A stretch of DNA of 64,000 bases. It comes from Amycolatopsis cihanbeyliensis (GTDB taxonomy: Bacteria > Actinomycetota > Actinomycetes > Mycobacteriales > Pseudonocardiaceae). Positions 46,484-56,606 of the stretch are shown here, piece by piece (the first letter of the stretch is position 1; each line of letters starts with the position of its first letter). The stretch covers positions 3,998,501 through 4,062,500 of the forward strand of contig NZ_VFML01000001.1 in assembly GCF_006715045.1 (NCBI RefSeq), written 5' to 3'. The translations under genes were made by a program, and so were the position numbers. The notes beneath the pieces were generated by a model. It was not told the origin of the DNA, made no database searches, and worked only from the letters and a program-made list of their open reading frames with translations.

Positions 46484-47591
46484 GCCGTTCGAAGGCGCGG
46501 GCGAGGGCGAGCAGCTCCCGGGTGTCGGCCTCCATCCCGGCCGCGGCAGGGGCCGCGATCACCGAGGTCTCGGCGAGCTGCTCACCCCGCGAGCTGCGGG
46601 TGAGGGCGTCGCGTACGAGCTCGGCCTGCCGGGCATGGGGCAACCCGGCATCCACCGGTTCGGCCAGGTACGGGCTCAGGCACACCAGGCCGTCCCGGCA
46701 CTCGATGACCCGCCGGTAGTACCGCAACCGCATCTGCCGCAGGCGCAGCGCCTCGCGCAGCGGGCTCTCCGGCGGGAACAGCGGGATGTTGGGGAACGCC
46801 GCGCAGACCGCCAGCCACAGCGGGCGCAACTGCCGGTAGTGCCGCCGCAGCTCGAACCAGATGTGCGCCTTCACGATGCCGGTGCGCACGCCCGGGTAGC
46901 CGATGCCGAGGAAGAACGCGACGATCCCGATCGCCATCACCGGCGGGGTCCAGGTGGCCGTGCCCGGCGGCAGGTCGAGGTCGAACGCGAGGCGCCCCGA
47001 GGTGGACAGTACCCGCGGCAGGTGCACCCCGAGGCAGTTCACGGCCAGCCCGGCGGCCGCCACCCGCAGGCTCAGCCGGGCGCGCGAGCGGGTGTGCTCG
47101 GCGGCGACCCAGGACAGGTGGCTGCCGCGGGCCGTCGCGTAGCTCATGTACAGGTTGCCGACCAGGTAGAAGGCCAGCGCACCCGGCCGTCCCTCCACCT
47201 CACCGTAGGCCGCGCCGCGCGCATCCGGGCCGCCGGCGGCGAACGCGGCGATCAGGCCCGCGGTGGCCAGCAGGGCCAGCGGCACCTCAACGGCCCCGCG
47301 GGAACCCGTGGTCGCCGGCGACACCACCGAATGCAGCAGGGTGATCAGCAAGGCGAAGAAGAACGTGAGCACCACGTTCTGGATCAGCTTCGGGGACTGG
47401 CTGGGGAACAACCCGGACAGCGCCGGGACGTTCGCGGCCAGCTGCGCCGAAAGCGCGATGAACACCAGCACCGTGCAGGCGGTGACCACGAGCAGGCCCC
47501 GGTCCCGCGGGGCGCGCACGAGTTGGGACAGCTTCCATCCTGCCGCGATCCCGGCCGCGGCCCACACCAGGATGCTGAGCGTGGCGAGCAT
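46422..47591 (-). CDS. MAB_1171c-like membrane protein (DUF6545 type)
   Basis: 389 residues. Seven hydrophobic spans in the first ~235 residues (TLSILVWAAAGIAAGWKL, LLVVTACTVLVFIALSAQLA, MAIGIVAFFLGIGYPGV among them) are followed by a soluble C-terminal part starting WFELRRHYRQLRPLWLAVCAAFP. The latter, with RLYRRVIECRDG-type sequence, is the feature of MAB_1171c family membrane proteins, which go with ImmA/IrrE peptidases as here. ATG directly follows the stop of the peptidase gene. Confidence 0.78.
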   Translation of the reverse strand: MLATLSILVWAAAGIAAGWKLSQLVRAPRDRGLLVVTACTVLVFIALSAQLAANVPALSGLFPSQSPKLIQNVVLTFFFALLITLLHSVVSPATTGSRGAVEVPLALLATAGLIAAFAAGGPDARGAAYGEVEGRPGALAFYLVGNLYMSYATARGSHLSWVAAEHTRSRARLSLRVAAAGLAVNCLGVHLPRVLSTSGRLAFDLDLPPGTATWTPPVMAIGIVAFFLGIGYPGVRTGIVKAHIWFELRRHYRQLRPLWLAVCAAFPNIPLFPPESPLREALRLRQMRLRYYRRVIECRDGLVCLSPYLAEPVDAGLPHARQAELVRDALTRSSRGEQLAETSVIAAPAAAGMEADTRELLALARAFERLTGRDPAIGNGGAGRTSTRR

Positions 47592-48131
47592 CTACAGCCA
47601 GCCCTGGTGGTCGTCGAACGCGCCGCGCAGCCGCCGGGCGGCTTCGGTGTCCCGGTCCGGGGTGAAGTCCAGCCGCTCCAGCAGGGTGGCCCACTCCTTG
47701 ATCACCGTCGCCACCATCTCCGCCTCCCGCTCGAAGGCGGGGCCGTACCCGTCCCGGCGCAGTGCCCGGCGCACCGAGTCCGGGGAAAGGTCGGGGAACA
47801 GCTGGCTCCACACCTCGCGATCGTTCTCGTCCCCACCGTGCCCGCTGATGATGTGCCCGACCTCGTGCAGGATGATGTGTTCCTGGTGGGCGGCGGTGGT
47901 GTCCCGCTGGTACAGGATGTGGTCGGTGCTCGCGGTGGCGATCCACAGCCCGAACACCCCGGGAGCCGGGAGCGGGTAGGGCATCAGCTTGATCGGCCGG
48001 TTCCGACGCCGCGCCAGTCGATCACACAGCACCCGCACGTCCAGCGGGGCCGCCAGGTCCAGCTCGCGCAGGAGTTGCTTCACGCCGCGCCGCAGTTGCA
48101 GCTCGTTGCGCCAGCTGCCGCGCTCGGTCAC
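47592..48131 (-). CDS. ImmA/IrrE family metallopeptidase
   Basis: 179 residues from GTG 48131 (VTERGSWRNEL), overlapping the hydrolase stop (GTGA). The zinc motif HEVGH lies in HIILHEVGHIISGHGG with a downstream Glu/Asp-rich helix (AFEREAEMVATVI) supplying a third ligand. ImmA/IrrE peptidases cut repressors; a partner XRE regulator is missing here, which is unusual. Next gene is the MAB_1171c-like membrane protein. Confidence 0.88.
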   Translation of the reverse strand: MTERGSWRNELQLRRGVKQLLRELDLAAPLDVRVLCDRLARRRNRPIKLMPYPLPAPGVFGLWIATASTDHILYQRDTTAAHQEHIILHEVGHIISGHGGDENDREVWSQLFPDLSPDSVRRALRRDGYGPAFEREAEMVATVIKEWATLLERLDFTPDRDTEAARRLRGAFDDHQGWL

Positions 48132-48961
48132 CGCACCCGGTCTCCCGCGAACAGCCTCCGTAGCTGCGCCGCGATGGCCAGCGGATGATCCGGTAGGGCG
48201 TTGTGCCCGCCGGGCAATTCGACCAGCTCGCGGCCCAACTCCCCGGCGAGCCGCTCGGCGCAGCGGTACTCCCACTGCCCCCTGGACTCCGCGCCGCCGG
48301 TGGGCACGATCCGCACCGGTTCCGGCACGGCCGCGATCCGCGCCGCGTCCAGGGCGCAGCCGCGCACCGCGGGGAAGTCCACGGCGAAGAAGTGGCGCAG
48401 GTTCGTGTCCAGGTCGCCGACCGGCGGTGGCGGCTGCGCCCCCGGTTCGGCCGAGCCGCCGGCCGCGCCGGTCAACGCGGCCATCTCCCGCACGGCCGCC
48501 CGGACGTCGGTGCGGCCCAGCTCGGCGACCCGGTCGAGCGCGGCCTCCCGCTCGGCGTCGGCGACCACGGTCGCCATCGGCGGCTCGTGTGCCACCAGCG
48601 TGCCGACCCGGTCGGGGTGATCCACGGCCAGTTGCAGGCCGACCAGCGCGCCGATGCTGGCGCCCACCACGTGCGCGGGCCCGGCCGCCAGCTCCGCCAG
48701 CAGCACGCTCGCGTCGGCGGCGTGCCGGGAGAGCGTAACCGGCGGCGCCCCCTGCCGCACCGTGCTGCGGGAAAGGCCACGGCGGTCGTAGGAGATCACC
48801 AGGTAGTGCTCGGCCAGCACATCGGCGAGTTGCGCGGTGGTGCCCGCCTCGCCGAGCGCGCCCTGCACGAGCAGCACCGGATCGCCGGCGCCCCGCGCCT
48901 CGTAGTAGAGTTCCCCGCCCTCGACCGGGACGGTTCCCTGCCGTGGCCACACGCTAGCCAC
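48128..48961 (-). CDS. Alpha/beta hydrolase
   Basis: 277 residues from GTG 48961, which overlaps the pknB stop by 8 bp; longer frames run inside pknB. Oxyanion segment LLVQGALGEAG, nucleophile elbow GASIGAL (Ser), catalytic His in LPGGHNALPDHP. Small lipase/esterase-like domain; substrate unknown. Its coupling to pknB puts it in the cell-wall kinase operon. Confidence 0.85.
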   Translation of the reverse strand: MASVWPRQGTVPVEGGELYYEARGAGDPVLLVQGALGEAGTTAQLADVLAEHYLVISYDRRGLSRSTVRQGAPPVTLSRHAADASVLLAELAAGPAHVVGASIGALVGLQLAVDHPDRVGTLVAHEPPMATVVADAEREAALDRVAELGRTDVRAAVREMAALTGAAGGSAEPGAQPPPPVGDLDTNLRHFFAVDFPAVRGCALDAARIAAVPEPVRIVPTGGAESRGQWEYRCAERLAGELGRELVELPGGHNALPDHPLAIAAQLRRLFAGDRVR

Positions 48962-50918
48962 CGATGATGCCGCCGCTGTCGGTGCTGGTCGCGGTCGACC
49001 CGTCGTGCTCACCGATGATGATGGTGACCGTCTGGTCCTTGTCGATCTTCGTGCCGGACTCCGGGATGGTGTTGGTCACCCTGCCCGCCTGGTCCGAGTC
49101 GGAGACCTCCTCGGTCTGCTTGTTGATGTCGCCGTTCCAGCCCCGCTCGGTCAGCGCGGCCCGTGCCTGGCTCTCGGTCATCCCGGTCAGGTCGGGCATC
49201 TCGATCTGCTGCTCCGAGCCGTTGGACACGTCCAGCTCGACCAGGGTGTTCTCCGGCTGCGACCCCGCGTTCGGCTTCTGCCCGACCACCTGGCCCTCGG
49301 GTTTGTCCGAGTCCACATCATTGCGCTTGACCCGGAACCCGGCCGCGGTCAGCCCGGCCCGTGCCTCCTCGTAGGAACGGCCGGTGTAGTCGACCACCTC
49401 GATCATGTTTGGGGTCTTCCCGATCGTGATCGACACCTCGGTGCCCGGATCGAGGGTGACGCCGGGAGCCGGGTCCTGGCTCTGCACCAGGCCGTACTCA
49501 TCCGAACTGTCCACCTCGACCTCTTCGACCTCGCCCAGCAGGAAGCCCTTGTCCTTCAGTGCTTGCTCGGCTTCGTCCCTGGTCTTCCCCTTCAGCTCCG
49601 GGACCTCGGTCGCCTCCGGCCGGGTGCCGATACTCAGCGTGACCTGGTCGCTGACCGGGATGCGGGTCTCGGCGGGCGGGGTGGTCTCCACCACCCGATC
49701 GACCTGGTCGGAGGTGCAGGCCGCCTCCTCGTCCGGCACCGGGCTGCACACCACCCGTTTCGTCTCCACCTTGGTGAAGCCCTGGCTGCGCAACAGGTCC
49801 CTGGCCTGCTGCTCGTTCTGCCCGATCACGCTCGGCACCGGCTTCACCTCGGCGTCCACGTTGAACGCGCCGGCGAGCCAGGCGATGAACGCGATCAGGC
49901 CGAGCCCGAGCACCACGGCCAGGGCGAGCATGATGTTGCGCCGCTTGCGCCTGCGCCGCTCCTCGTCCGGGTCGTAGGGATCCGAGTCGTAGTCGTCGTA
50001 GGCATCGGCCTGCGAGTTGCCCGCGCCCATCACCTGGGTGCGGTCCTCATCGCTCATCACCATCGGTGCCGAGGGGCGCTGCCCGGACAGGGTGCGCACG
50101 AGGTCCGAGCGCATCTCGGCGGCCGACTGGTAGCGGTTGGCCGGACCCTTGGCCAGCGCCTTGAGCACCACCGCGTCGAGCTCGGGGGACACCGCGGGGT
50201 TGATCGCCGAGGGAGCCTGCGGGTCCTCCCGCACATGCTGGTAGGCCACCGCGACCGGGGAGTCGCCTGTGAACGGCGGTTCCCCGGTGACCAGCTCGTA
50301 CAGCACGCAGCCCGCCGCGTAGACATCGCTGCGGGCGTCCACCGACTCGCCCCGCGCCTGCTCCGGCGAAAGGTACTGGGCGGTGCCGATCACGGCCGCG
50401 GTCTGCGTCATCGCGGCCTGGCCGTCGTGCACGGCGCGGGCGATGCCGAAGTCCATCACCTTGACCGCGCCGCTGCGGGTGATCATCACGTTGGCCGGCT
50501 TCACGTCCCGGTGCACGATCCCGTGCCGGTGTGAGAAGTCCAGCGCCGCGCTGACGTCGGCCATGACCTCCATGGCCCGCTTCTGCGACATCGGGCCCTC
50601 GGTCTTGACGATGTCCCGCAGCGTCCGGCCCTCGACGTACTCCATCACGATGTACGGCAGCGGGCCGTACTCGGTGTTCGCCTCGCCGGTGTCGTACACG
50701 GCGACGATCGCCGGGTGGTTCAGCGCGGCCGCGTTCTGCGCCTCCCGGCGGAACCGCTCCTGGAACTGGGGATCCCGCGCCAGGTCGGCACGCAGGATCT
50801 TGACGGCAACCTCGCGGCCGAGCCGGACGTCATGCCCGTGGTGGACCTCGGACATGCCGCCGTAGCCGAGCGTGTCGCCCAGTTCATAGCGATTGGAGAG
50901 CAGTCTGGGTGCGCTCAT
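48954..50918 (-). CDS. pknB: PASTA-domain serine/threonine kinase PknB
   Basis: 654 residues from ATG 50918. Kinase domain 10-275: GYGGMSEV glycine loop, VAVKIL lysine, HRDVKPANV catalytic loop, DFG, and activation-loop threonines in [13 protein letters not shown] juxtamembrane linker is followed by the span [20 protein letters not shown] (about 340-360) and four extracellular PASTA domains that sense muropeptides and lipid II. It phosphorylates division and wall-synthesis proteins. Overlaps pknA by 4 bp (ATGA). Confidence 0.97.
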   Translation of the reverse strand: MSAPRLLSNRYELGDTLGYGGMSEVHHGHDVRLGREVAVKILRADLARDPQFQERFRREAQNAAALNHPAIVAVYDTGEANTEYGPLPYIVMEYVEGRTLRDIVKTEGPMSQKRAMEVMADVSAALDFSHRHGIVHRDVKPANVMITRSGAVKVMDFGIARAVHDGQAAMTQTAAVIGTAQYLSPEQARGESVDARSDVYAAGCVLYELVTGEPPFTGDSPVAVAYQHVREDPQAPSAINPAVSPELDAVVLKALAKGPANRYQSAAEMRSDLVRTLSGQRPSAPMVMSDEDRTQVMGAGNSQADAYDDYDSDPYDPDEERRRRKRRNIMLALAVVLGLGLIAFIAWLAGAFNVDAEVKPVPSVIGQNEQQARDLLRSQGFTKVETKRVVCSPVPDEEAACTSDQVDRVVETTPPAETRIPVSDQVTLSIGTRPEATEVPELKGKTRDEAEQALKDKGFLLGEVEEVEVDSSDEYGLVQSQDPAPGVTLDPGTEVSITIGKTPNMIEVVDYTGRSYEEARAGLTAAGFRVKRNDVDSDKPEGQVVGQKPNAGSQPENTLVELDVSNGSEQQIEMPDLTGMTESQARAALTERGWNGDINKQTEEVSDSDQAGRVTNTIPESGTKIDKDQTVTIIIGEHDGSTATSTDSGGIIGG

Positions 50919-52252
50919 CGATCTGTGCCGTCCCGTTCCGTCCAAGATGTGCCCATCATGCCTTGTGTGCCTGCGTTGCCCGGTTCACGTTGTCCCGTGT
51001 CCCACCAGTTGCCCTGACCCGCGGTGGGGTTGGTCTCGTTCTCGCCGGGGTAGTGACCGTCGTCGGGTTCCGGTGCGCCACCGCCCGGTTGGGCAGGCCG
51101 CTCGGGACCGTCCGTCGGGGCCTGCTCCGAGGTGGTCGTGCCGGCCGGGGTGCCGCCTTCCCGGTTGTCCCGCAGCAGCATGGGCAGCACGAGTGCCAGC
51201 GCGACGATCAACACCACGATGATCACCGCGAGCAGCACCCATACGCCTGCGTGTGTCCGCCGGCGTTGCGGTGGCACCGGCATCGGGTTGACCCCGCTGT
51301 GCGGCGTTGGCACGGGCTGCATCGCCGGGTGCGACGAGGGCCCTACCGGCGCCATCGGGGTCGAGGCCATGGTAGGCGCGGGCTGGTAGGCCGCGTTCAT
51401 CAGGCCACTGGGTGCGGGCAGCGGGTGACCCGCCCGCACCGCGGCCACCGCGTTCGCGAACTCGCCGCCACTGTTGTAGCGCTGCCGGGGGTCCTTGACC
51501 AGGGTCGCCTCGATCACCGCGCGGGCGTGCGGCGGGACATCCGGTGGCAACGGCGGTGGCAGGTCCCTGATATGCATCATCGCCACCGTCACCGCGTTCT
51601 CGGAGAGGAACGGCCGGTGCCCGACCAGGCATTCGTACCCGCACACGGCCAGGGAGTACACATCGCTTGCCGGTTCGGCGTCGTGGCCCAGCGCCTGCTC
51701 GGGCGCGATGTAGTGCGCCGTGCCCATCACCATCCCGGACCGGGTCACCGGTGCCGCGTCCGCGGCCTTGGCGATGCCGAAGTCGGTGAGCTTCACCTGC
51801 CCGGTCTGGGTGACCAGGATGTTGCCCGGCTTGACGTCCCGGTGCACCAGGCCGCGCTCGTGCGCCGCCTGCAGCGCGTGCCCCGCCTGCTCGAGGACAT
51901 CCAGCGTCCGCTCGGCGGTGATCCGGCCCTCCCGGGCGAGGATGCCGGCCAACGGTTCGCCTTCCACCAGCTCCATCACGAGGTAGGCGATCGAGTGCTC
52001 ACCTGCCACCGTCTCGCCGTAGTCGTGCACGGCGGCGACGCCGTGGTGGTTCAGTGAAGCCGTGGTGCGCGCCTCGGTTCGGAACCGGTGCAGGAACTCC
52101 GCGTCCCCGGACAGCTCGGCCTTCAGCACCTTCACCGCGACCGTGCGATCCAGCCGGGTGTCGCCCGCCTCCCAGACCTCGCCCATCCCGCCGACTGCGA
52201 TCCGGTTGGTCAGCCGGTAGCGCTCGGCGAGCAACTGCCCCGAGGAGAGCAT
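50915..52252 (-). CDS. pknA: Serine/threonine kinase PknA
   Basis: 445 residues. Kinase domain: [10 protein letters not shown] loop, VAVKVL lysine, [19 protein letters not shown] Pro/Met-rich linker leads to the span [21 protein letters not shown] and a short Gly/Pro/Asp-rich outer tail, no PASTA. Partner of PknB in controlling growth and septation. Four-base overlap with pknB and a 3-bp gap after pbpA. Confidence 0.96.
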   Translation of the reverse strand: MLSSGQLLAERYRLTNRIAVGGMGEVWEAGDTRLDRTVAVKVLKAELSGDAEFLHRFRTEARTTASLNHHGVAAVHDYGETVAGEHSIAYLVMELVEGEPLAGILAREGRITAERTLDVLEQAGHALQAAHERGLVHRDVKPGNILVTQTGQVKLTDFGIAKAADAAPVTRSGMVMGTAHYIAPEQALGHDAEPASDVYSLAVCGYECLVGHRPFLSENAVTVAMMHIRDLPPPLPPDVPPHARAVIEATLVKDPRQRYNSGGEFANAVAAVRAGHPLPAPSGLMNAAYQPAPTMASTPMAPVGPSSHPAMQPVPTPHSGVNPMPVPPQRRRTHAGVWVLLAVIIVVLIVALALVLPMLLRDNREGGTPAGTTTSEQAPTDGPERPAQPGGGAPEPDDGHYPGENETNPTAGQGNWWDTGQREPGNAGTQGMMGTSWTERDGTDR

Positions 52253-52255
52253 CGG

Positions 52256-53731
52256 CTACCCACCCCCGACCGCGGCGTTGATCGTGGCCCTGCCGATCGA
52301 GGCGGCCACGCTGCCACCGGTCGCGGCCAGTCCCCGGTCACCGCCGGACTCGACGATCACCGCGACCGCGATCTGCGGGTCGTCGGCCGGGGCGAACGCG
52401 GTGTACCAGGCGTGCGGCGGGGTCTGCTTCTCGTTGACGCCATGTTCCGCCGTGCCGGTCTTGGAGGCGATCTCCAGGCCCGACCGCTTGCCGCCACCCT
52501 TGGTGTTGTCCTCCGAGGCCAGCATCATGTCCTTCAGCACCTCGGCGTTCGCCGCCGAGAGCGCGGGGTCGCCGGTGAGCTCCTCCGGGGTGAACTCCTC
52601 CATCGGCGTGAGGTCGGGCGCCAGCAACGCCTTCACCAGCTGCGGCTTCATCGTCACGCCGCCGTTGGCGACCGTGGCCGAGAGCAGGGCGTCCTGCAGC
52701 GGGGTGAGCCGTACGTCCCGCTGGCCGATGCCGCTCTGGTACAGCTTGGCCGAGCTGGAGAGGTCGCCGAGGCCGGAAGCGGCCACCGGCATCGGGACGG
52801 AAAGGTCCTGCTGGCCGATGCCGAAGTTGGTCGCCGTCTCGCGCAGCTTGTCCGCGCCGAGCTGGTCGGCCAGCTCGGCGAAGGCCGTGTTGCAGGAGTA
52901 CGCCAGGGCGTCCTTCAGCGTGCCGCCGGGGCAGGGCTGGTGGGCGAAGTTCTCCAGGTCGGTGTTCGAGGTGCCGGGCAGTTGCACGTTCGCGGCCCTG
53001 GTCACCGGGGTGTCCGGCCCCGCCCCGTTCTCCAGCGCCGCGGCGGTGGTGACCAGCTTGAAGGTCGAACCTGGCGGGTAGGTCTCGCGGATCGCCCGGT
53101 TCAGCATCGGCTTGTCGCCGTTCTTGTCGGTCAGCTCGGCCCAGGCGCTCCGGACCTCCTTGCTGTTGTGCGTGGCGAGCCGGTTCGGGTCGTAGGAGGG
53201 GGTGGAGACCATCGCCAGGATGTCGCCGGTCTTCGGGTCCAGCGCGACCACGGAGCCGTGGAAGCCCTTGCCCGTCATCGCCTTGTACGCGGCCTCCTGC
53301 ACGGAGGGGCGCATGGTCAGCTGCACGTTGCCGCCGCGCGGATCCCGCCCGGTGACCATGTCGGACAGCCTGCGCACCAGCAGCCGCGGGTCCGAACCGT
53401 TCAGCACCTCGTCCATGGCCAGCTCGATGCCGGTCGCGCCGTAGATGATCGAGTAGTACCCGGTGACCGGCGCGTACATCGGGCCGTTCGGGTAGGTGCG
53501 GGTGAACTGGTACTTGTCGTTCGCGGGTTCGACCCCGGCCAGCACCTGCCCGTTCTCCGCGGCGACGATCTGGCCGCGCTGCCGGGAGTACTCCTCCAGC
53601 AGCACCCGCTGGTTGCGGCCGTCGGTGCGGTAGTCGTCCGCCTTGACGAACTGCACGTACGTGGTGTTGACGAGCAGCAGCGCCACCATCGCCAGCATGG
53701 CGACGCCGACCTTGCGCAGCGGAGTGTTCAC
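52256..53731 (-). CDS. pbpA: Penicillin-binding protein A (PbpA)
   Basis: 491 residues. Single N-terminal anchor (VGVAMLAMVALLLVNTTYVQ), a dimerisation region, then a class B transpeptidase with motifs SxxK in PPGSTFKLV, SxN in AYSCNTAF and KTG in ASKTGTAEH. Cross-links peptidoglycan with RodA. Start ATG overlaps rodA stop (ATGA). Confidence 0.97.
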   Translation of the reverse strand: MNTPLRKVGVAMLAMVALLLVNTTYVQFVKADDYRTDGRNQRVLLEEYSRQRGQIVAAENGQVLAGVEPANDKYQFTRTYPNGPMYAPVTGYYSIIYGATGIELAMDEVLNGSDPRLLVRRLSDMVTGRDPRGGNVQLTMRPSVQEAAYKAMTGKGFHGSVVALDPKTGDILAMVSTPSYDPNRLATHNSKEVRSAWAELTDKNGDKPMLNRAIRETYPPGSTFKLVTTAAALENGAGPDTPVTRAANVQLPGTSNTDLENFAHQPCPGGTLKDALAYSCNTAFAELADQLGADKLRETATNFGIGQQDLSVPMPVAASGLGDLSSSAKLYQSGIGQRDVRLTPLQDALLSATVANGGVTMKPQLVKALLAPDLTPMEEFTPEELTGDPALSAANAEVLKDMMLASEDNTKGGGKRSGLEIASKTGTAEHGVNEKQTPPHAWYTAFAPADDPQIAVAVIVESGGDRGLAATGGSVAASIGRATINAAVGGG

Positions 53732-55218
53732 TGGCCTCTCCCCTCGCCAGGACCGCCCATGCCCTCGGGGCGCTGCACCATCACGGTGTGCGCCTCGGCC
53801 AGCGGTGCCTGCTGCTGTGGCCGCGGCTTGCTCGGCGCGGCCGGGCGGCGCGCCGCATCGGAGATCCGCAGCAGCAGCGCGATCAGAATGTAGTTGGCCA
53901 GCAGCGAGGAACCGCCGCGGGAAAGGAAGGGCGTGGTGACACCGGTCATCGGGATCAGCTTGGTGACCCCGCCGACGATCACGAACAGCTGCATCACGAT
54001 CGCGAAGGACAGCCCGCCGCCGAGCAACTTGCCGAAGGTGTCCCGTACCGCCAGCGCGCTACGCATCCCGCGCATGGCGAGCAGCAAGTACAGCAGCAGG
54101 ATCGCGGACAGCCCGATCAGGCCGAGTTCCTCACCCAGCGCCGCGGTGATGAAGTCGGTGTTGGCCGCGGGCACCATCTCCGGCCTGCCCGATCCCAGCC
54201 CGGTGCCGCCCATGCCGCCGGTGCCGAGGCCGAAGAGGCCCTGCGCGATCTGGTAGCCGCCGCCGGGGTCGTCGTAGGTCGACAGCGGGTCGAGCCAGTT
54301 CGCCACCCGCTGCTGGACGTGGCCGAACAGGTTGTACGCGATGATCCCGCCCACGGCGAACATGCCGAGGCCGACCACCACCCAGATGACGCGTTCGGTG
54401 GCCACGTACAGCATCACCAGCACGATCCCGAAGAACAGCAGCGCCGTGCCGAGATCCTTCTCGAACACCAGGATGCCGAGGCAGGCCATCGCCGCGATCA
54501 GGATCGGGCCGAGGTCCCGTGCCCGCGGCAGCTCCACGCCGAGAACCCGCTTGCCCGCCACGGTGAACAGGTCCCGCTTGGACACGAGGAACGAGGCGAA
54601 GAAGATCATCAGTGCGATCTTGGCGAACTCGCCGGGCTGGATGGAGAAGAAGCCGAACTTCAGCCAGACCTTCGCGCCGTTCACCTCGGACAGCGACCGG
54701 GGCAGCACCGCGGGCAGGGACAGCGCGACGATTCCGACCAGGCCCAGGGTGTAGGCGTAGCGGGTGAGCGTGCGGTGATCGGAGATCAGGATCAGCACGG
54801 CGAGGAACAGGGCCAGCGAGATGACCGTCCACAACACCTGCTTCGGTGCGTCCGGGGTGAACGGTTCCCCGGTCTGCTGCGCCTGCTCCGCGAGGGCGAG
54901 GTCGATCCGGTAGATCATCACCAGGCCCATGCCGTTCAGCAGGGCCACGCAGGGCAGGATCAGCGGGTCCGCGTACGGTGCCCAGCGCCGCACCGCGAGG
55001 TGCGCCACGCTGAAGATGCCGAGATAGGCCGCGCCGTACCAGAAGATCGACCAGGTGAGCTCCTGCTCCTGGTTCGCCTCGACCAGCACGAACGCGCAGG
55101 TCACGATGAAGGCGGCGAACGCGAGCAGGGCCAGTTCCGTGCCCCGCCGGGTCGGGAGTTCACGCGGCGGGTTGGTGGAGAACTGGCCGAGCTGTGGATC
55201 CGCGGCAGGCTGGCTCAT
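53728..55218 (-). CDS. rodA: RodA/FtsW-type SEDS glycosyltransferase
   Basis: 496 residues from ATG 55218, which overlaps the pstP stop; longer frames lie inside pstP. About 12 spans; the SEDS family region with the catalytic Asp is around FEKDLGTALLFFGIVLVML, followed by QIAQGLFGLGTGGMGGTGLG and GEELGLIGLSAILLLYLLL, and SRGGSSLLANYI near the end. Polymerises lipid II together with PbpA. Confidence 0.96.
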   Translation of the reverse strand: MSQPAADPQLGQFSTNPPRELPTRRGTELALLAFAAFIVTCAFVLVEANQEQELTWSIFWYGAAYLGIFSVAHLAVRRWAPYADPLILPCVALLNGMGLVMIYRIDLALAEQAQQTGEPFTPDAPKQVLWTVISLALFLAVLILISDHRTLTRYAYTLGLVGIVALSLPAVLPRSLSEVNGAKVWLKFGFFSIQPGEFAKIALMIFFASFLVSKRDLFTVAGKRVLGVELPRARDLGPILIAAMACLGILVFEKDLGTALLFFGIVLVMLYVATERVIWVVVGLGMFAVGGIIAYNLFGHVQQRVANWLDPLSTYDDPGGGYQIAQGLFGLGTGGMGGTGLGSGRPEMVPAANTDFITAALGEELGLIGLSAILLLYLLLAMRGMRSALAVRDTFGKLLGGGLSFAIVMQLFVIVGGVTKLIPMTGVTTPFLSRGGSSLLANYILIALLLRISDAARRPAAPSKPRPQQQAPLAEAHTVMVQRPEGMGGPGEGRGQ

Positions 55219-56606
55219 CAGCCACCACCTGACGCGGGCCGTGGGCGGCAGTCCACCCCCGGCTGCCCACCTTGCCCAGGTTGTGCGGTTTCCTCCGTGG
55301 GCTGCTCGGCCCCGCCGACCACGCCGCCCCCGGTGTCCCCGGTGTCCCCGGTGTCTCCTTGGTTCTCCGCGGGAGGGTCGCAGTAGTCGAGCACGTTGTT
55401 GCGCCGCAAGGTGTCGATGTACTTGCGCGCGTCCGCGAGGCTCTCCCGCTTGACGCCGTTCACGATCGCGCCGCGGGCGTCCTGTTGCAGGTCCGGGATG
55501 CGCAGCTCGTCGCACAGTCGCGCCTGCGGGGCGCAGGAGCCCTCCGCCATCCGGTGCAGGTCGATGCCCAGGATGCTGCCCGGAACACCCTGGAAGATCA
55601 CGACCTCCTGGTCGGGGCCCTCGCCGACGTAGTACTGGCGCAGCACGAAGTAGCGGGTGGCGATGGCGGCGGCGGCGAGCAGGATGACGGTGAGCCCCAG
55701 AATCACCAGCATCCGTACCCACCTACGCCGTTTGGCTTTTGGGTCCGGCTCCGGCTCCTCCTGCTCGATCCGTTGTGGGGGAGGGGAAGGGTCGAGCGCG
55801 CGGGCCCGTGCGGCCGGGGAGTCGCCCTGGTGGTGCTCGTCGCTGCCGTCACCGGCGGCGCCACCGACGATCGGCGCGTCCTCACCGAAGTCCACGTCCA
55901 CCACGTCGGCGACGATCACCGTGACGTTGTCCGTGCCGCCGCCCTTCAGCGCCAGCTCGATCATCCGGTCCGCGCAGTCCTGCGGGTCCGTGATCCGAAT
56001 GGCGTCGGCCAGGGTCTCGTCGCTGACCATCCCGGACAACCCGTCCGAGCACAGCAGGTAGCGGTCCCCCGCGCGGGCCTCGCGCACGGTCAGGCTCGGC
56101 TCCACCTCGTGCCCGGTGAGCGCCTTGAGCAGCAAGGAACGCTGCGGATGGACCGCGGCCTCCTCCTCGGTGATCCGGCCCTGGTCGAGCAACTCCTTGA
56201 CGAAGCTGTCGTCCCTGGTGATCTGGGTGAGCTGCCCGCCGCGGAGCAGGTAGGCGCGCGAGTCGCCGACGTGCACCAGGCCCAGCCGGGTGCCGGAGAA
56301 CAGCACCGCGGTGAGGGTGGTACCCATACCGTCGAGATCGGGGTCGCCCGCGACCAGTTCGGAGATCGCGGCGTTGCCGTGCGCCACGGCGTCGCGTAGT
56401 TGGGACAGCAGGTCGTCGCCGGGCTCGTCGTCGTCGAGCGGGGCCAGCGAGGCGATGACCACCTTGCTGGCCACCTCACCGGCGGCGTGGCCGCCCATGC
56501 CGTCGGCGACCGCGAGCAGCCGGGGACCCGCGTACACCGAGTCCTGGTTGCTGGAACGCACCAGGCCACGGTCGCTGCGGGCCGCGTAACGAAGGACGAG
56601 AGTCAT
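55218..56606 (-). CDS. pstP: PP2C-type Ser/Thr phosphatase PstP
   Basis: 462 residues. PP2C domain 5-240 with metal ligands in RSSNQD, VADGMGGHAAGE, LCSDGLSGMV and TDNVTVIVADV. A linker, the span MLVILGLTVILLAAAAIATRYFV and an extracellular domain with a Cys pair follow. Removes phosphate from PknA/PknB substrates. ATG overlaps the fhaB stop (ATGA). Its Gln/Gly/Asp-Thr-rich end (NQGDTGDTGDTGGG) is a coding repeat. Confidence 0.96.
   Translation of the reverse strand: MTLVLRYAARSDRGLVRSSNQDSVYAGPRLLAVADGMGGHAAGEVASKVVIASLAPLDDDEPGDDLLSQLRDAVAHGNAAISELVAGDPDLDGMGTTLTAVLFSGTRLGLVHVGDSRAYLLRGGQLTQITRDDSFVKELLDQGRITEEEAAVHPQRSLLLKALTGHEVEPSLTVREARAGDRYLLCSDGLSGMVSDETLADAIRITDPQDCADRMIELALKGGGTDNVTVIVADVVDVDFGEDAPIVGGAAGDGSDEHHQGDSPAARARALDPSPPPQRIEQEEPEPDPKAKRRRWVRMLVILGLTVILLAAAAIATRYFVLRQYYVGEGPDQEVVIFQGVPGSILGIDLHRMAEGSCAPQARLCDELRIPDLQQDARGAIVNGVKRESLADARKYIDTLRRNNVLDYCDPPAENQGDTGDTGDTGGGVVGGAEQPTEETAQPGQGGQPGVDCRPRPASGGG

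Noticed and set aside
46365..48188. 607-aa plus-strand frame opposite the membrane and peptidase genes
   Set aside because: Arg/Pro/Gln-rich shadow with no start signal.
55330..55360. ACCAAGGAGAC match to the twin element (minus strand)
   Set aside because: Lies in the pstP Asn-Gln-Gly-Asp-Thr coding repeat; the hairpin arm and the 3' block are missing.
53788..55386. 532-aa plus-strand frame opposite rodA
   Set aside because: His/Gln/Glu-rich antisense of rodA codons.
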